Shown here: positions 1 to 11,400 of the stretch, one piece after another
How positions within the stretch are numbered: the stretch's first letter is position 1
How the letters are laid out: each line of letters starts with the position of its first letter
NCBI RefSeq assembly: GCF_964340395.1
Contig: NC_135550.1
Location: 16,072,984-16,136,983, forward strand
Length of the DNA: 64,000 bases
Direction: 5' to 3'
From: Glandiceps talaboti
Taxonomy: Eukaryota > Hemichordata > Enteropneusta > Spengelidae
Position numbers and translations under genes: made by a program
Notes under the pieces: generated by a model
The model's input: only the letters and a program-made list of their open reading frames with translations
Told to the model about the DNA's origin: nothing
The model's database searches: none

Positions 1-1134
1 GAATGATTACCTGGTTTAAAATAGAAAATGAAATTAAAATGATAATTTTTTTTATGCCTTGTTTAATCTGACTTAGGGAGCGTGGCGGTAATGTTTATTT
101 GTTCCAATTTGTTAATTTACATGTGTTCTAAAATATACAATAAAAAGATTACCTGAGGTGGTTTTAAACTGATTCATTAAAATCGGTTGAAATCAGTTTT
201 AACCAGTGCACAGGGGGACGGAAGAATATTGAACAGGGGAATTGACTTCAATTTGATTTTGAACTAATTCACAATTCCATGTTGCAACCTGGGCTTATAC
301 TTGTGCATGCTTGTACATCCACATGTAGACTTATCTAAGCATTGTGAAAATATTCATCTTTTTCTTAATATCTTTTTCTTAATTTTCAATGACATCAAAT
401 AGCAGGTACAAATGCTGACATCACATCAGTGAATCTTTGTGATTTGTTTTCAAAAGATTATTTTTGACTGCGAGTAGAAATTTTCATTTATATGGTTATA
501 CCACCTGCATTAACAATAATGCTATAATATAACACTGGCTCTGATGTACAAGCTGTACTCATGTGACTAGTTGTCTGGTCACGAGTTTGACTGGAATTGT
601 CATACCACTGTTGCTTAGTTGTTGCTCAATATTAATGTGAACCTTTAGCCTGTGTATATGGTCCGATAGCCAGCCATCATCAGTCCATCTAAAAGAAATC
701 CCATATATCAGTCAATTGCATGACCTGCTTTTATTCACAATGAATTGCTCTGTTTTTGTTGAGTACACAGTGTCATATTTTATGTGACAGAGAAAGTGTT
801 ATCAAACTGAACACACCCCCTAAAAATCCTTCAAATTGTCAAAGTGTGTATACTAATCAAAGTACATCATTGGGTTGACGGTTCAAATACTTTGATGTTC
901 TCATCTTAACCTTTGCTCTTGTTTCCCCCGGTGTTAAACAACCTTTAATATACAAAAACATAGTACAATCAAATTTTTAAAACAAAATTACAAATTCTCA
1001 AAAAACGAGTTTCCATAATAAAATATGAAAAATATCCTAAATGAGAAAAATAATTTTCCAGTCGGAAATACCTCATGATACTGTTACAATATTTTAGAAG
1101 ATTTATTTACATGGGGAGCGATACAGAAAAAGTT
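1..1134. other. 5' flank of legumain, no gene recognised
   Basis: AT-rich sequence with no reading frame that looks like a conserved protein and no clear exon. It may be intergenic or an intron or UTR of a gene outside the window. I see nothing else to support here. Confidence 0.5.
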
Positions 1135-1156
1135 GTCACATGACCTTATGCTAATT
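1135..1156 (+). promoter_or_regulatory. Promoter block of legumain exon 1a, CLEAR-like E-box
   Basis: The block starts with GTCACATGAC, one mismatch from the palindromic CLEAR element GTCACGTGAC that TFEB/TFE3 factors bind in lysosomal gene promoters, and continues into TATGCTAATT. It lies 96 bp upstream of the exon 1a ATG. The same block, 17 of 22 bases identical, stands upstream of exon 1b at 2326. Regulation by a TFEB-like factor is an inference from motif and gene function. Confidence 0.45.
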
Positions 1157-1166
1157 GCACGCACTT

Positions 1167-1174
1167 TATATATA
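1167..1174 (+). promoter_or_regulatory. Putative TATA box of legumain exon 1a
   Basis: TATATATA lies about 60 bp upstream of the exon 1a ATG and just downstream of the E-box block. The related block in front of exon 1b has no TATA at the matching place, so the two starts may belong to different promoter classes. Confidence 0.45.
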
Positions 1175-1230
1175 CTGTCACCTGTGTGTTTCCTTGCACA
1201 CTTGTGAAATCTACAATCACAGGAACAACA

Positions 1231-1380
1231 ATGGCTCGTCTTATTCTCCTGTTTCTTTTGGCTGTTTCTGTCTGCTGGGCATTCCCAAGCGACCCAGAAG
1301 TATTTGCGGAACCAACTGGGGGAGTAAATTGGGCTCTCATTGTTGCTGGCTCCAATACATGGGGGAACTACAGACATCAG
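1231..1380 (+). CDS. LGMN: Legumain alternative first coding exon 1a (signal peptide)
   Basis: This is a 50-codon exon from ATG to a GTAATA donor, ending in phase 0 and so able to join exon 2 at 7706. It encodes a hydrophobic signal peptide (about residues 1-17, ending near CWA) and then the first beta-strand of the legumain fold with WALIVAGSNTWGNYRHQ. The residues equivalent to human Asn42, Arg44 and His45 (NYRH) are kept, but the usual GSNGWYN is changed to GSNTWGN. Exon 1b at 2448 has exactly the same length, phase and layout. Both ATGs sit in the context ACAACAATGG. It is either a working alternative first exon or the relic of a duplicated upstream gene copy; the open frame, intact donor and retained promoter block favour function. 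Confidence 0.8.
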
Positions 1381-2325
1381 GTAATATAGTTCTATGGACT
1401 TTCGGTTATACAATCAAATTTAACATGTGTCTCATTATTAAGCTTCATTATACAGTATGTGCACATGTGCTGTCCATTGGAATTAACATATTCTTTTATT
1501 TTATTTTTTTAGCAAACTTGACTTAAATTTTCTGTCACCAATAATTGATGATTGTTTGATTTCCATCTCTACATAAAATCCTTTGACCACACTATAGATA
1601 TTAAAGTGACTACAATCGTTGGGTTTTCAAGAATTAAATAGATTTCCAAATTTTGACCTCCATGATGTTTGAAATTCTAGTCTTTCCATGGTCAGTGCAA
1701 TCAATGTAAACAAAACAGATATAAGCATATATTTCTCAATGCTACGACGGTAATTTGTGTTTTCATTGTTGTTTCGTGTGGACTTTGTGATATTCACTGA
1801 AGATCAAACGAAAGATTGTACAGGTTTAACTACCCACAAACAGTTCGTAACAATACTACTAATAATAATGCTTAACCGCTGATAATTATTTAAAATACGG
1901 ATTGCAATGCTATGAGTTTGGGGTCAATGAACGAGTTCTCTAAACAAGATATTGCATACAATTTAACCTGAAAATACAAACTCACTTCAGATATCTGCAA
2001 ATCGTTCATTGTGACTGCAAGGTCGTGTTCCCTATATCGGATCATCCAAGGCCACAAGGTAACCCGTGATTATGATAGGAGATAGTGCACCTGCACTCAT
2101 CATGTCAAGACGATCCTGCAGTTATATGCAAATATAAAGTGACCCACACGAGAAACGACAGGTCATTCAAGTCCATGAAATTTCTTCCGTGACTATAAAC
2201 TATTAAAATATTTCATCCATATACGATAAATATATTAGTGTCATAAAAACGGCATTTTGTGCTAGGATTTCTAGCGTAATAATGCGACCAAGTTAGGTTT
2301 ATCATCATCCCAGAGAAAGTTTTCT

Positions 2326-2347
2326 GTCACGTGATGGTATGTTAATT
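2326..2347 (+). promoter_or_regulatory. Promoter block of legumain exon 1b, CLEAR-like E-box
   Basis: The block starts with GTCACGTGAT, 9 of 10 bases matching the CLEAR consensus (E-box core CACGTG), then TATGTTAATT. It lies 122 bp before the exon 1b ATG. It aligns with the block at 1135 without gaps, and the preceding AGAGAAAGTT also resembles AGAAAAAGTT upstream of exon 1a, so the two promoters look homologous. Confidence 0.5.
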
Positions 2348-2447
2348 TACAGTATTTGTTAGCTGAGCAGCTGATCAGGTCGATCGCGGTCGTAGTCAGT
2401 GCAGTGTCATTGTACAACCGAGTGCCAGTGTACCATTCTGTACAACA

Positions 2448-5400
2448 ATGGTGTATATACTTCTGCTAGCATTCCTCTCGCTATTTGGTAACACTTTTGC
2501 CTTTCCGGACCCAAAAGTGTTAGCAGAGCCATCAGCTGGCGATACCTGGGTCATAATTATTGCAGGATCGAACGGTTGGTACAACTATCGTCACCAGGTA
2601 TGATGCAAAGCAGACACAGTCAATGAGTCACTATGTCGATTTTGTCAACAACTTTATTGTTCAAGTGTCACGAGATCAAAGGAAAGGAAAGTTTTGAGAG
2701 AAATCATTCAGTCATAAACGTCCAGCCTCTAGTAGTATTAGTGGTACCGTATAGTTCAATGGTCGATTGATATTTCCACTGATACAATTACAACGTGTCC
2801 TTCATCGTTTTATAGTCGCTCCGATTTTAGGTTTTAATTTTGTTGAGAATATTATTTTTTGGTTGAATAAGTTTTGGTTTCGATCTACGTCTGCTTGCTT
2901 CTGTTTTTTCGGCTACTTTCTCCCAATTTTCAAACAGGAAATAGATGATTGTGCGGGAAGAGTCGAGTCATGTGACACATCTTGTGTACATGATCAGATG
3001 TACATGATCTAACCGGGATGTACAGCCATATATAGGATCTAGGAATACATGGGTGATGGCTGATGTCTGCTGCAGTCTTAGTGACTACAATAACTCTCAC
3101 CAATATTCAATGTAGCTATCGCAAACACAGCTCAGCGATGTAGACTACCTATTTCAATAGCAGCATGAGTTTGCAAAATGATGATTTGAAATTATTGTCC
3201 AACCTATGAGATATCTTTAATTAAGTATAAAGTTAGTTTCTCCCTAATCTAGTTCCTAGACACCATGTGCACAGTCTGGTCATCCAGACTAGTTTCTCCC
3301 TAAATACATCCATGATTTATCCTTGTATTTATTGAATTGATAAACACATATACAAGAAATTATCAATATTTACTTCCAGATCCTTAAACATCATGTGATG
3401 AAATGTCTGGTCGTACCTGAATAGTGTCATAGGGAAATACCTGATTTTTAAACATAAGTATAAAGTTAGTTTCATATTCAGAATCAGATTCACATTGGAG
3501 GACATTATGAGGCTAGTCTCATACTGCACCTCAGATTCAGCCTTAAATAGTCTCGTATATACGGAAATCACAATGACACCCAATGGAAGCTTTCAAGCAA
3601 GAAATAATCCCATAGGGACCTACAGGAAATGTCCCACTTCACTCTCACCATAAAATATTACTTCTACAGACTCTGCTTTTGAATAAGATTAAAAATCTTT
3701 TTATAGAGCAGGAATACAGTACATATACATTGGAATTAATCTGAATAGTGCACCTACCAACAAACACATCAGCTGAACTTTAAATTTGACATCTCTCAAA
3801 TGTCTTGTGACAAGCTTTTATCTCTGATTTTCACTTCATATTTTCCCGTACAAGCTGAGGTGTCCCCTCTCCCGTCAAGTGAGTGTGTAGGGGGAACATT
3901 TCCTGTAGCCTCAACATTATTATATCTAGTTTGACTGATTTTGTTGAGGGGGGGGGGGGGGGGGGGGGTAATCATGATTTTTCGAATCTGGGTTGAATCT
4001 GAGGCTGAATATGAGATACTCATTCAAGTGTACAGGTAGGCCACTGCACTGTTGACCTTTTCCCCAACTACAAATTATGTAGAACTCATCATATTTATTA
4101 AACATAACATGCAAGTATGTTAATTCTTAGATGAGAGTTGCAATAGTTTGATGTGTTACTATTTTCCTAAATGTTAAATTGCTATCAAAGTTTTTCAAAC
4201 AATATTCCTCAAGCTGATTATTTTACTAGATTTAACAGTAATGAGTACATGTATTCATGAGTGCATGACATCATGACGATCTGACCAATCAAAAACAGAT
4301 GTTTCAAAACATAAGTTCTGTGGTAGTGTAAAAGCATGTTCTCCGTGTATATAATAACACCAGTGTGCCCTCTAATGATAGCCAAATTTTGTTGTTGCAA
4401 GTCAAAATGATAAAAAAAACTGAGGGCACACTGTCTAACACTCATCAGCAACTAGTTATTTCTGACCTTTCACTGTAAACAAAATAATTGACTTAGAAAG
4501 ATGTCTGTTTAAATATGACTGTTTACTGGGCAATTCCCTTGAAACAGCAGTATTTTCTAACTTCATATTATTAAACAAGGCCTAATGGGTAATACAATTT
4601 ACCATGGATTTATTTTAGTCAGATTTCTGGTGCATCTGTGATCTCTGGTGATTTAAGTTCACAAACAAAGTTGACTGCCAAGCTTGATGCCTCTGAGTCA
4701 TGACAGTCAGACACCTGGTGAAGACTTGTCTGATATGTAATCCAATTTATGACTTACAAGTAGTTAAACTGTTATTACAAAACAAATAATGACTGACAGT
4801 TTTATTGTTGTAAATACTGATATGATGTAAAACAGAATCACTGTAGATCTGATAAAGTCAGTTATAAAATAATAGATTGTACAGAAGGGGAGGGGGGAGG
4901 GGCAGTGCAATCTCAATGTTTGAATAATATGATATTTTCAATCCAGACAGCCAAAGTCTATCGACTAAGTATCCTCCCCCACCTCACCTCACCTCCCTAC
5001 TTGTTAGGTTGTGGACAGAGGAAGGTCAGATTAGCACACTACAAAGATAGTCATTATAGTTATAATATGTCATAAAAACTACTACAAGGAGAAGTACATA
5101 TTAACCTACAAAAGTGGTCAGACATTCTGGTTCTATAAAAGTACTCCATATTTAGAAAAAGTTGAGCCATTTATTGCATTACACTTACAGCATCTCAGGA
5201 GTAACTTGTGAGCTAGCACCACAGACCCTTGTAAAATCTACAATTTATACACATAATTCAAAGACAACAATAATATCTATCTCGGTCTTGTTTGCTTAGG
5301 CAGTCTCATTTGTCCTCACCACAGCCTCTTTTAGTAACGACACTGTCCAAATCGCACCAGGTATCAATACCTCAAGAGGTATTGGTATTTTACAGTAGCA

Positions 5401-8400
5401 CCGAAGATATATCTGCTCTGGTTTTGTGAGAATGGTCTCATGGCATTCATTGTAATAAGTATAAGGGGTGGATATTGACACCTAGAGCTATTGTCAACAT
5501 ATTTCACTTTTCATTGCTGTTTATAAGTGAATCCAGGCACCTGATAGTACTCCAAGGAAGATAACCAAAAGTTTTGATTACTTTAAGGGGTGGGGCAGGT
5601 CTACTCCCACCACTCTACTTTCAATGGATACCAATAAATCTAAAAGTGTCAGGATCACCTGATTGGAAAGAGTATGATGACCTTGGCAATTTGATGAGGG
5701 ATTTACAGCAGTGTTGTATTTGGCAAATGTAATTTGTCTCACATCCATGACAATGTATGAGGTGTCCATCATAATTGATTTGAATAAAATTTTATCTGTC
5801 ACTTTTAATTTTAAAACTTTGCTACAAATCGTACAGTTTACCTGCAATATTTTTTACAATTTTAAATGCAGTTTGGCAACTAACTTTCAAATAGTTGTAG
5901 CAGTTATGTGAAAATGTCACTGGCTTTGCCAGGTAATCTAGCCAGCTCACTGTACTGACATTTCGTCTCATTTAATTGATAATTTAACAACTACTACCTT
6001 AGTCAAAGTAAATGAAAAAAAAAAAGGGCATTTACAAACCCGTAAGGATTGCAAGAGAGTCTAAATTAATGTAAAAAGTTCCTTTTTTTCTGGTTTGTTT
6101 TATATATTCTTCATGAGGACTCTTGAGTGTTAGCCTGGAATCCATGCGGATTGGATTTTCTACATTTGTCTTACCAATCATGATTCCAGGCTATCAATCA
6201 TTCATCCAATCTGCAAGGATTCCAGGCTATCTGAGTGGTAACTTTGAATTTCAAAGATGTGTGTACATGTATGTGTGTGTGTGTGTGTGTATGTGTGTGT
6301 GTGGGGGGGGGGGGGGGGGTAGCCATGAAGTGTTACCCTATTTATACATGTCTAATTATGTAACTGCCATGTAGTAATGATGAGTAAAGCTCAATAAATT
6401 CACTTTACACTTTCACTTTCTATTCTAAGCAAACATGTCAAGTATCGAAAATATGCATTCTGTGGTATGATTTGTAACATTTCAAGCGGGCAGTCTTAGC
6501 TATTACTGTTTTATGACGTGCTTTTGTTGTTCTCTGGACTAAGTGTCTGTAATAAAGTTTTAGAGGGCATACTGCCCCTTGTTACTTTACTTAAGTAGAA
6601 AACTCAGCATTGTACATATATTACATGAAAATCAAGGCTTGCAAAAGACTGACAATGGCAGTTTTAAAAAAGTTCAATCCCCTGGGGTCTCTTCTTAATG
6701 CCATTTTAGTTTACAGAATGCACTTTGTAGGTCACATCACCTGACCCTAATCTATTTCAGTCACAAGACATGTCATGTGATATTATCACCTGAGTGCACT
6801 CAGTGTGTATAGAAACTGACATCATTGTCATACTACTCAGCCTTGCAGACAAAAAACAACATGTCTGCCCATCTATCTGGTTTTAGGGGTCAACTATCTT
6901 ATGTTGTGTCCTCCCAGACCTTGTATATTTGTTGATTTGTGATTAGATAAATCTTCAGTGTTACATTGTTCTCTTACATATATTGTGTATCATAGTTCAG
7001 TATTAAGGTTAAACATTTAGAATATATAAAAACTGTAAGGTAGAGGGAGTAATTAAAGAAGAAACATGATAGAAATTCTAGTTACTAGTCATTTCAAGTT
7101 TTTAAAAAATTCTGCCATGTTCATTTCAGCTATATTTAATTACTGATGCAGTACATTTGGTAAAATATAAGCTAACCCTGTGATACATTGTTTTAATTGA
7201 TCAAGTTAAAATGAAGCACTTGGAGGCCAGTGGACAGTACACAGGAGAATTAAACTTGTATATATATTATATTTATTTTAAATTTGAAGTACAACATAGT
7301 TGAACTATGTGCAAACAATGAGTAGATTTTTATTCATTGTCCAAAATTCATTGAAAGATGAAGTTTTATTTAGCAAACCGTTTGCAGTTGTTAAATTAAC
7401 CTGTGTGTGAAATTACACTGTGCTGATAACAACATAGTCTGGATGTGGTATTGAATCAGCTCTAACCCTGAAAGAGAGGATGAAGGATAGCACTAAACTC
7501 ATAGTATTAGTAATAACACTAACAGCATTTTAGATGTATTACTTCATTCATAGTTTAGTGAAAAACACAAGTTAGATATGATTTTCTGTGTCTATTTCGT
7601 GATAGAAATTATTCCAAATATATATTTTATATTTACTGGTAGTCACAATTCATACAAATTTATATACGTCGCATTTGATGTTATTTTATGTCATGTATTT
7701 TGTAGGCGGATGCATGCCATGCTTACCAGATTGTCCATAAGAATGGTATTCCAGATGAGCGTGTGGTCGTTATGATGTATGATGACATCGCCAACAATCC
7801 AGAGTAAGTCACAAGTTCAAATACATGTACAGTATCAAGAGTACCCATTCCTAATATCTTACCTTCCTGTAGTTTGATGATGTAGCGACAGACATTGCCA
7901 TATCTCACCCCATATGTGCTTTGCAAAATGAATTCAATATTTACCCTCTTTTTCATTGAACTATCACAGCCAGAAATTAAGTGCAAATTGTTGCTGGATT
8001 TTTGAATTTACCTGTTGCAACAGATAACATTAGTTGCATTCCTACAAACACGAGGACACTCAATGAGAGGGAAGGCACTCCACGATGTCAGTAAACAACC
8101 AATCACAAGGGGAAACATTTTCTGGTTTAATTCAACCACACTACATTATAGTCAGTAACTAGTAAGTGGTTGGACCCATCACTACTTGACTTCATAGCTG
8201 AATGTTGCATTTTTTAAACTTTTTTTTGTAAACTTGCCTACCAAACATTGTAATTTACCTACATACTTTTATCTTTTATCATCAAAATAAATAAAACATT
8301 ATCAAAAATAATTGATATATTTAGAGGAATGCTTCCAGTGCCATGGGCAATTCAAAATAATTTTTTTAAAAATCATATCTTTAAGTAAACAATATTTTTT

Positions 8401-11400
8401 ATTTCATGACAGGAACCCGACACCAAACATCATCATCAACAGACCTAATGGTACTGATGTGTATGGTGGCGTTGTCAAGGACTACACAGGAATGGTAAGT
8501 GATTGGTCTCAGTTTTTATGTAGCTACATTATAATTATTGATTTGTTTATCAAGGGGAATCAGGTATATCGCCCAGTCACTGGCACCCTTGAAAGTTCTT
8601 TGAAGTAAATGACACTTGTGTTGGTACATTGTGTTTTGATGACCTTGGAAGACTGGAGTGATAATCTGATAATCACATTTTAATATCTATATTTGTCATT
8701 CAGGGTTTACAGTGGAAGCAAGGCAATGGGTTTATTTTGAATATTATTTTCATGGTTTAGAGTCAATATGGTATACATTGTAGGTGTAGCTTTTAGGATC
8801 AGCTATTGTTGTTAATTTTTTTCTCACCCTAGATGCAAATGTATACATTTATTATATTCACGGAATATTACAGGTATATCAGTATAGAATTAGATGTAAA
8901 GTCATCTAATTTGTACAGTATATTACAAATCTGATATTGGAGCAGTTAGGTGTTGCATTTGATATTTGAAGTTATGAAACTTATCAAAACCAGAGATTGC
9001 ATTTCACAAAATGACTAGTTACATTACCCCACATAATTTTGATTATTGTAATAAATGATTGACATTCGTTTGTGTTATTATGTCCGTAGGATGTTACTCC
9101 TGACAATTTCCTGAATATTTTGCAAGGCAATGCAGCAGCCATGCAGGGTATTGGCAGTGGAAAAGTTATTGCAAGGTTGGTAGAAATCCTTTGAAAAAAA
9201 TGTATCCATAGATACAGTTAAAATGATAGGGATGTATCAAGTCACTGTCAGATAGATCGTAATAACTCGTCCTAACCTTTGGAGACTTAGTGATTACTCA
9301 TAGATACCTATCACATCAGTGAATATAGATGGCCCTCACTGGACTTCTTGGGAGACAAGTGTTTATATACTTAAAGAACTATCCAGTATAAATAAAAATT
9401 ATTATTATTTAAAATTATTATTATTTTACCTGAAACAGAAAAGAAAAATTTCAAGGTACACCCCTATAATGTTTTATTTATTTTGTACCATATCGTTTCA
9501 AAGCATTCTTACAAGTACTTTGACAAGTCTGGACTTTTTCGGCTGTGTAACATAATTTTCATATAATGACAAAAATTTTCCATTTCTGACTTTTTTGTAA
9601 TTTATAGTGGTCCTAATGATCATGTATTTGTCAATTTCGTTGACCATGGAGCACCTGGTATTGTAGCTTTCCCAGCTGGTGGCGAGGTAAGTTAGATAGT
9701 ACTTAATACATGTACATCATTATTATTATCTCATGGTTGACAATGCTTTGTTGTATCGCCATTAGTGGCATTGTTTATTTCTGAGCTGGCCAGAGCGGGA
9801 ATTATTTTTTTAAGAGCGTTTTTTTGTCAGCTGACAATCTATTCTAGAAAATTTGTGTTCGGTCGAATCATGAATAACAAAAAATAAGTGAGGCCACACG
9901 TTTTGATGGCCAATCATGGTTCTACTAAATCCTGTAGTATTCCTCCGCTTATTATTTTGTGCTTCATAAAACCTACATCGATGTTATAATATTTCCACAT
10001 TTTTTGTTCAAATAAAATCTTGTGAATTTGAAATTAAAGTGATATAGTATCAATGACATGAAAGTTGGAAAATAGACACACTAAACATGATGATATTGGC
10101 ATTACTGTACATGCATCATTTATTTGATATTTCTATCTCATCAATTTCTTCCAGCTTCATGCAAATGATCTGAATAATGCCATACAAAGCATGTACCAAC
10201 AGCAAAAGTACAGTAAGGTATGTATCAAACAATCTGTAGACTTTGGTTCATGAAAAAAACGTAAAATGACATACAACTTCCAAAACATTAACAGACATTT
10301 GTTACACACTGTCAGATGATGTGATTCCGTGAATATGCATTTTCCTTTTATTGTATAAGTTTGTCCACGGTCAAGTTGATATTGAATAAAAGGGTCAAAT
10401 ATCATTATTTATAAAGCCACAGTAGTGTTCAGAACAAAAAGAATGAAATACGATTTGAATATCTTTGTACACACTTTGACATCAGTCAGGTTAACTCATT
10501 ATAACTCCTCTCATTTCAGATTGTCCTGTATTTTGAAGCCTGCGAGTCTGGTTCCATGTTTGAGAATTTGTTGCCAGCAAATATAAATGCCTTTGCAACT
10601 ACTGCATCCAATGCAGAGGAGTCATCCTACGCCTGTTACTACGACGCAAAGAGACAGACTTACCTTGGAGATGTGTACAGTGTCATGTGGATGGAAGACT
10701 CTGATAAGGTATGTCATAGATGCTGATCAAACACCGCCCTCAGTGTTTTTGTCAAGGATGGGAAATAACTCAAGTCTGTCTATTTATCCTCACAACTTTT
10801 AAGGATACAAAACTATAAGAAATGCCAGATTATCTTCCCCCGATATCTTACACCAGAGTTTAAAAAAAATTCACTAAAACACTATTTTTTTTTTTCTGCT
10901 TGTACTTTTTGATAGGAGGACTTAACAACTTGGACACTTCAGCAACAATTCCAGATAGTCAAACAGGAGACTAATACAAGTCATGTCCAGGAGTATGGTG
11001 ACCTCAGCATGGGTAGTCTGGCTGTCGACGAGTTCCAGGGAAATGTGAATTCTGTCAAAAAACCAGCCAAGATGTCATACAAACCAGTACCTGTAAGTGG
11101 AAAAAAAAATTGTTAATGTGAAGAAATACTGTCTTACTTATTTCTTTCTTGGTTAGGTTTAGTCATATTCATGTTTGTCAATGAATTTAAAATCTGTACA
11201 TGATACTAGTATTTAGATGTTGGAAAAAATCGGTATATTCTATGAGCAGTATTTCGAGCACCAAGGTATTACTGCTATTAGTTGCAGTGTAACACAAAAT
11301 CTGAGTGCTTTTGCCAACACACAAAGTCTTACTCTGAATAGCGCCCTCTAGTGACTATAGGAAAATGCTGATCGGAAAACCCAAAATCGGCTGTGTTTAA

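Larger units (their letters stand above)
2598..7705 (+). other. Legumain intron 1 (about 5.1 kb from exon 1b)
   Basis: No coding exon was recognised. It holds a 21-G run, an inverted-repeat element at 6131-6229, a TG/G tract at 6270-6319, and an 18-bp direct repeat (AAGTATAAAGTTAGTTTC) at 3223 and 3456. A short hairpin, AATACCTC then GAGGTATT, is at 5366-5383. Confidence 0.7.

Noticed and set aside
876-890. GGTTCAAATAC, resembling a tRNA B box
   Set aside because: No A box at the right distance and no cloverleaf could be drawn.
1155-1526. 123-residue + strand frame
   Set aside because: It overlaps legumain exon 1a in another frame and runs into the intron; the exon 1a frame is the one with signal peptide and legumain similarity.
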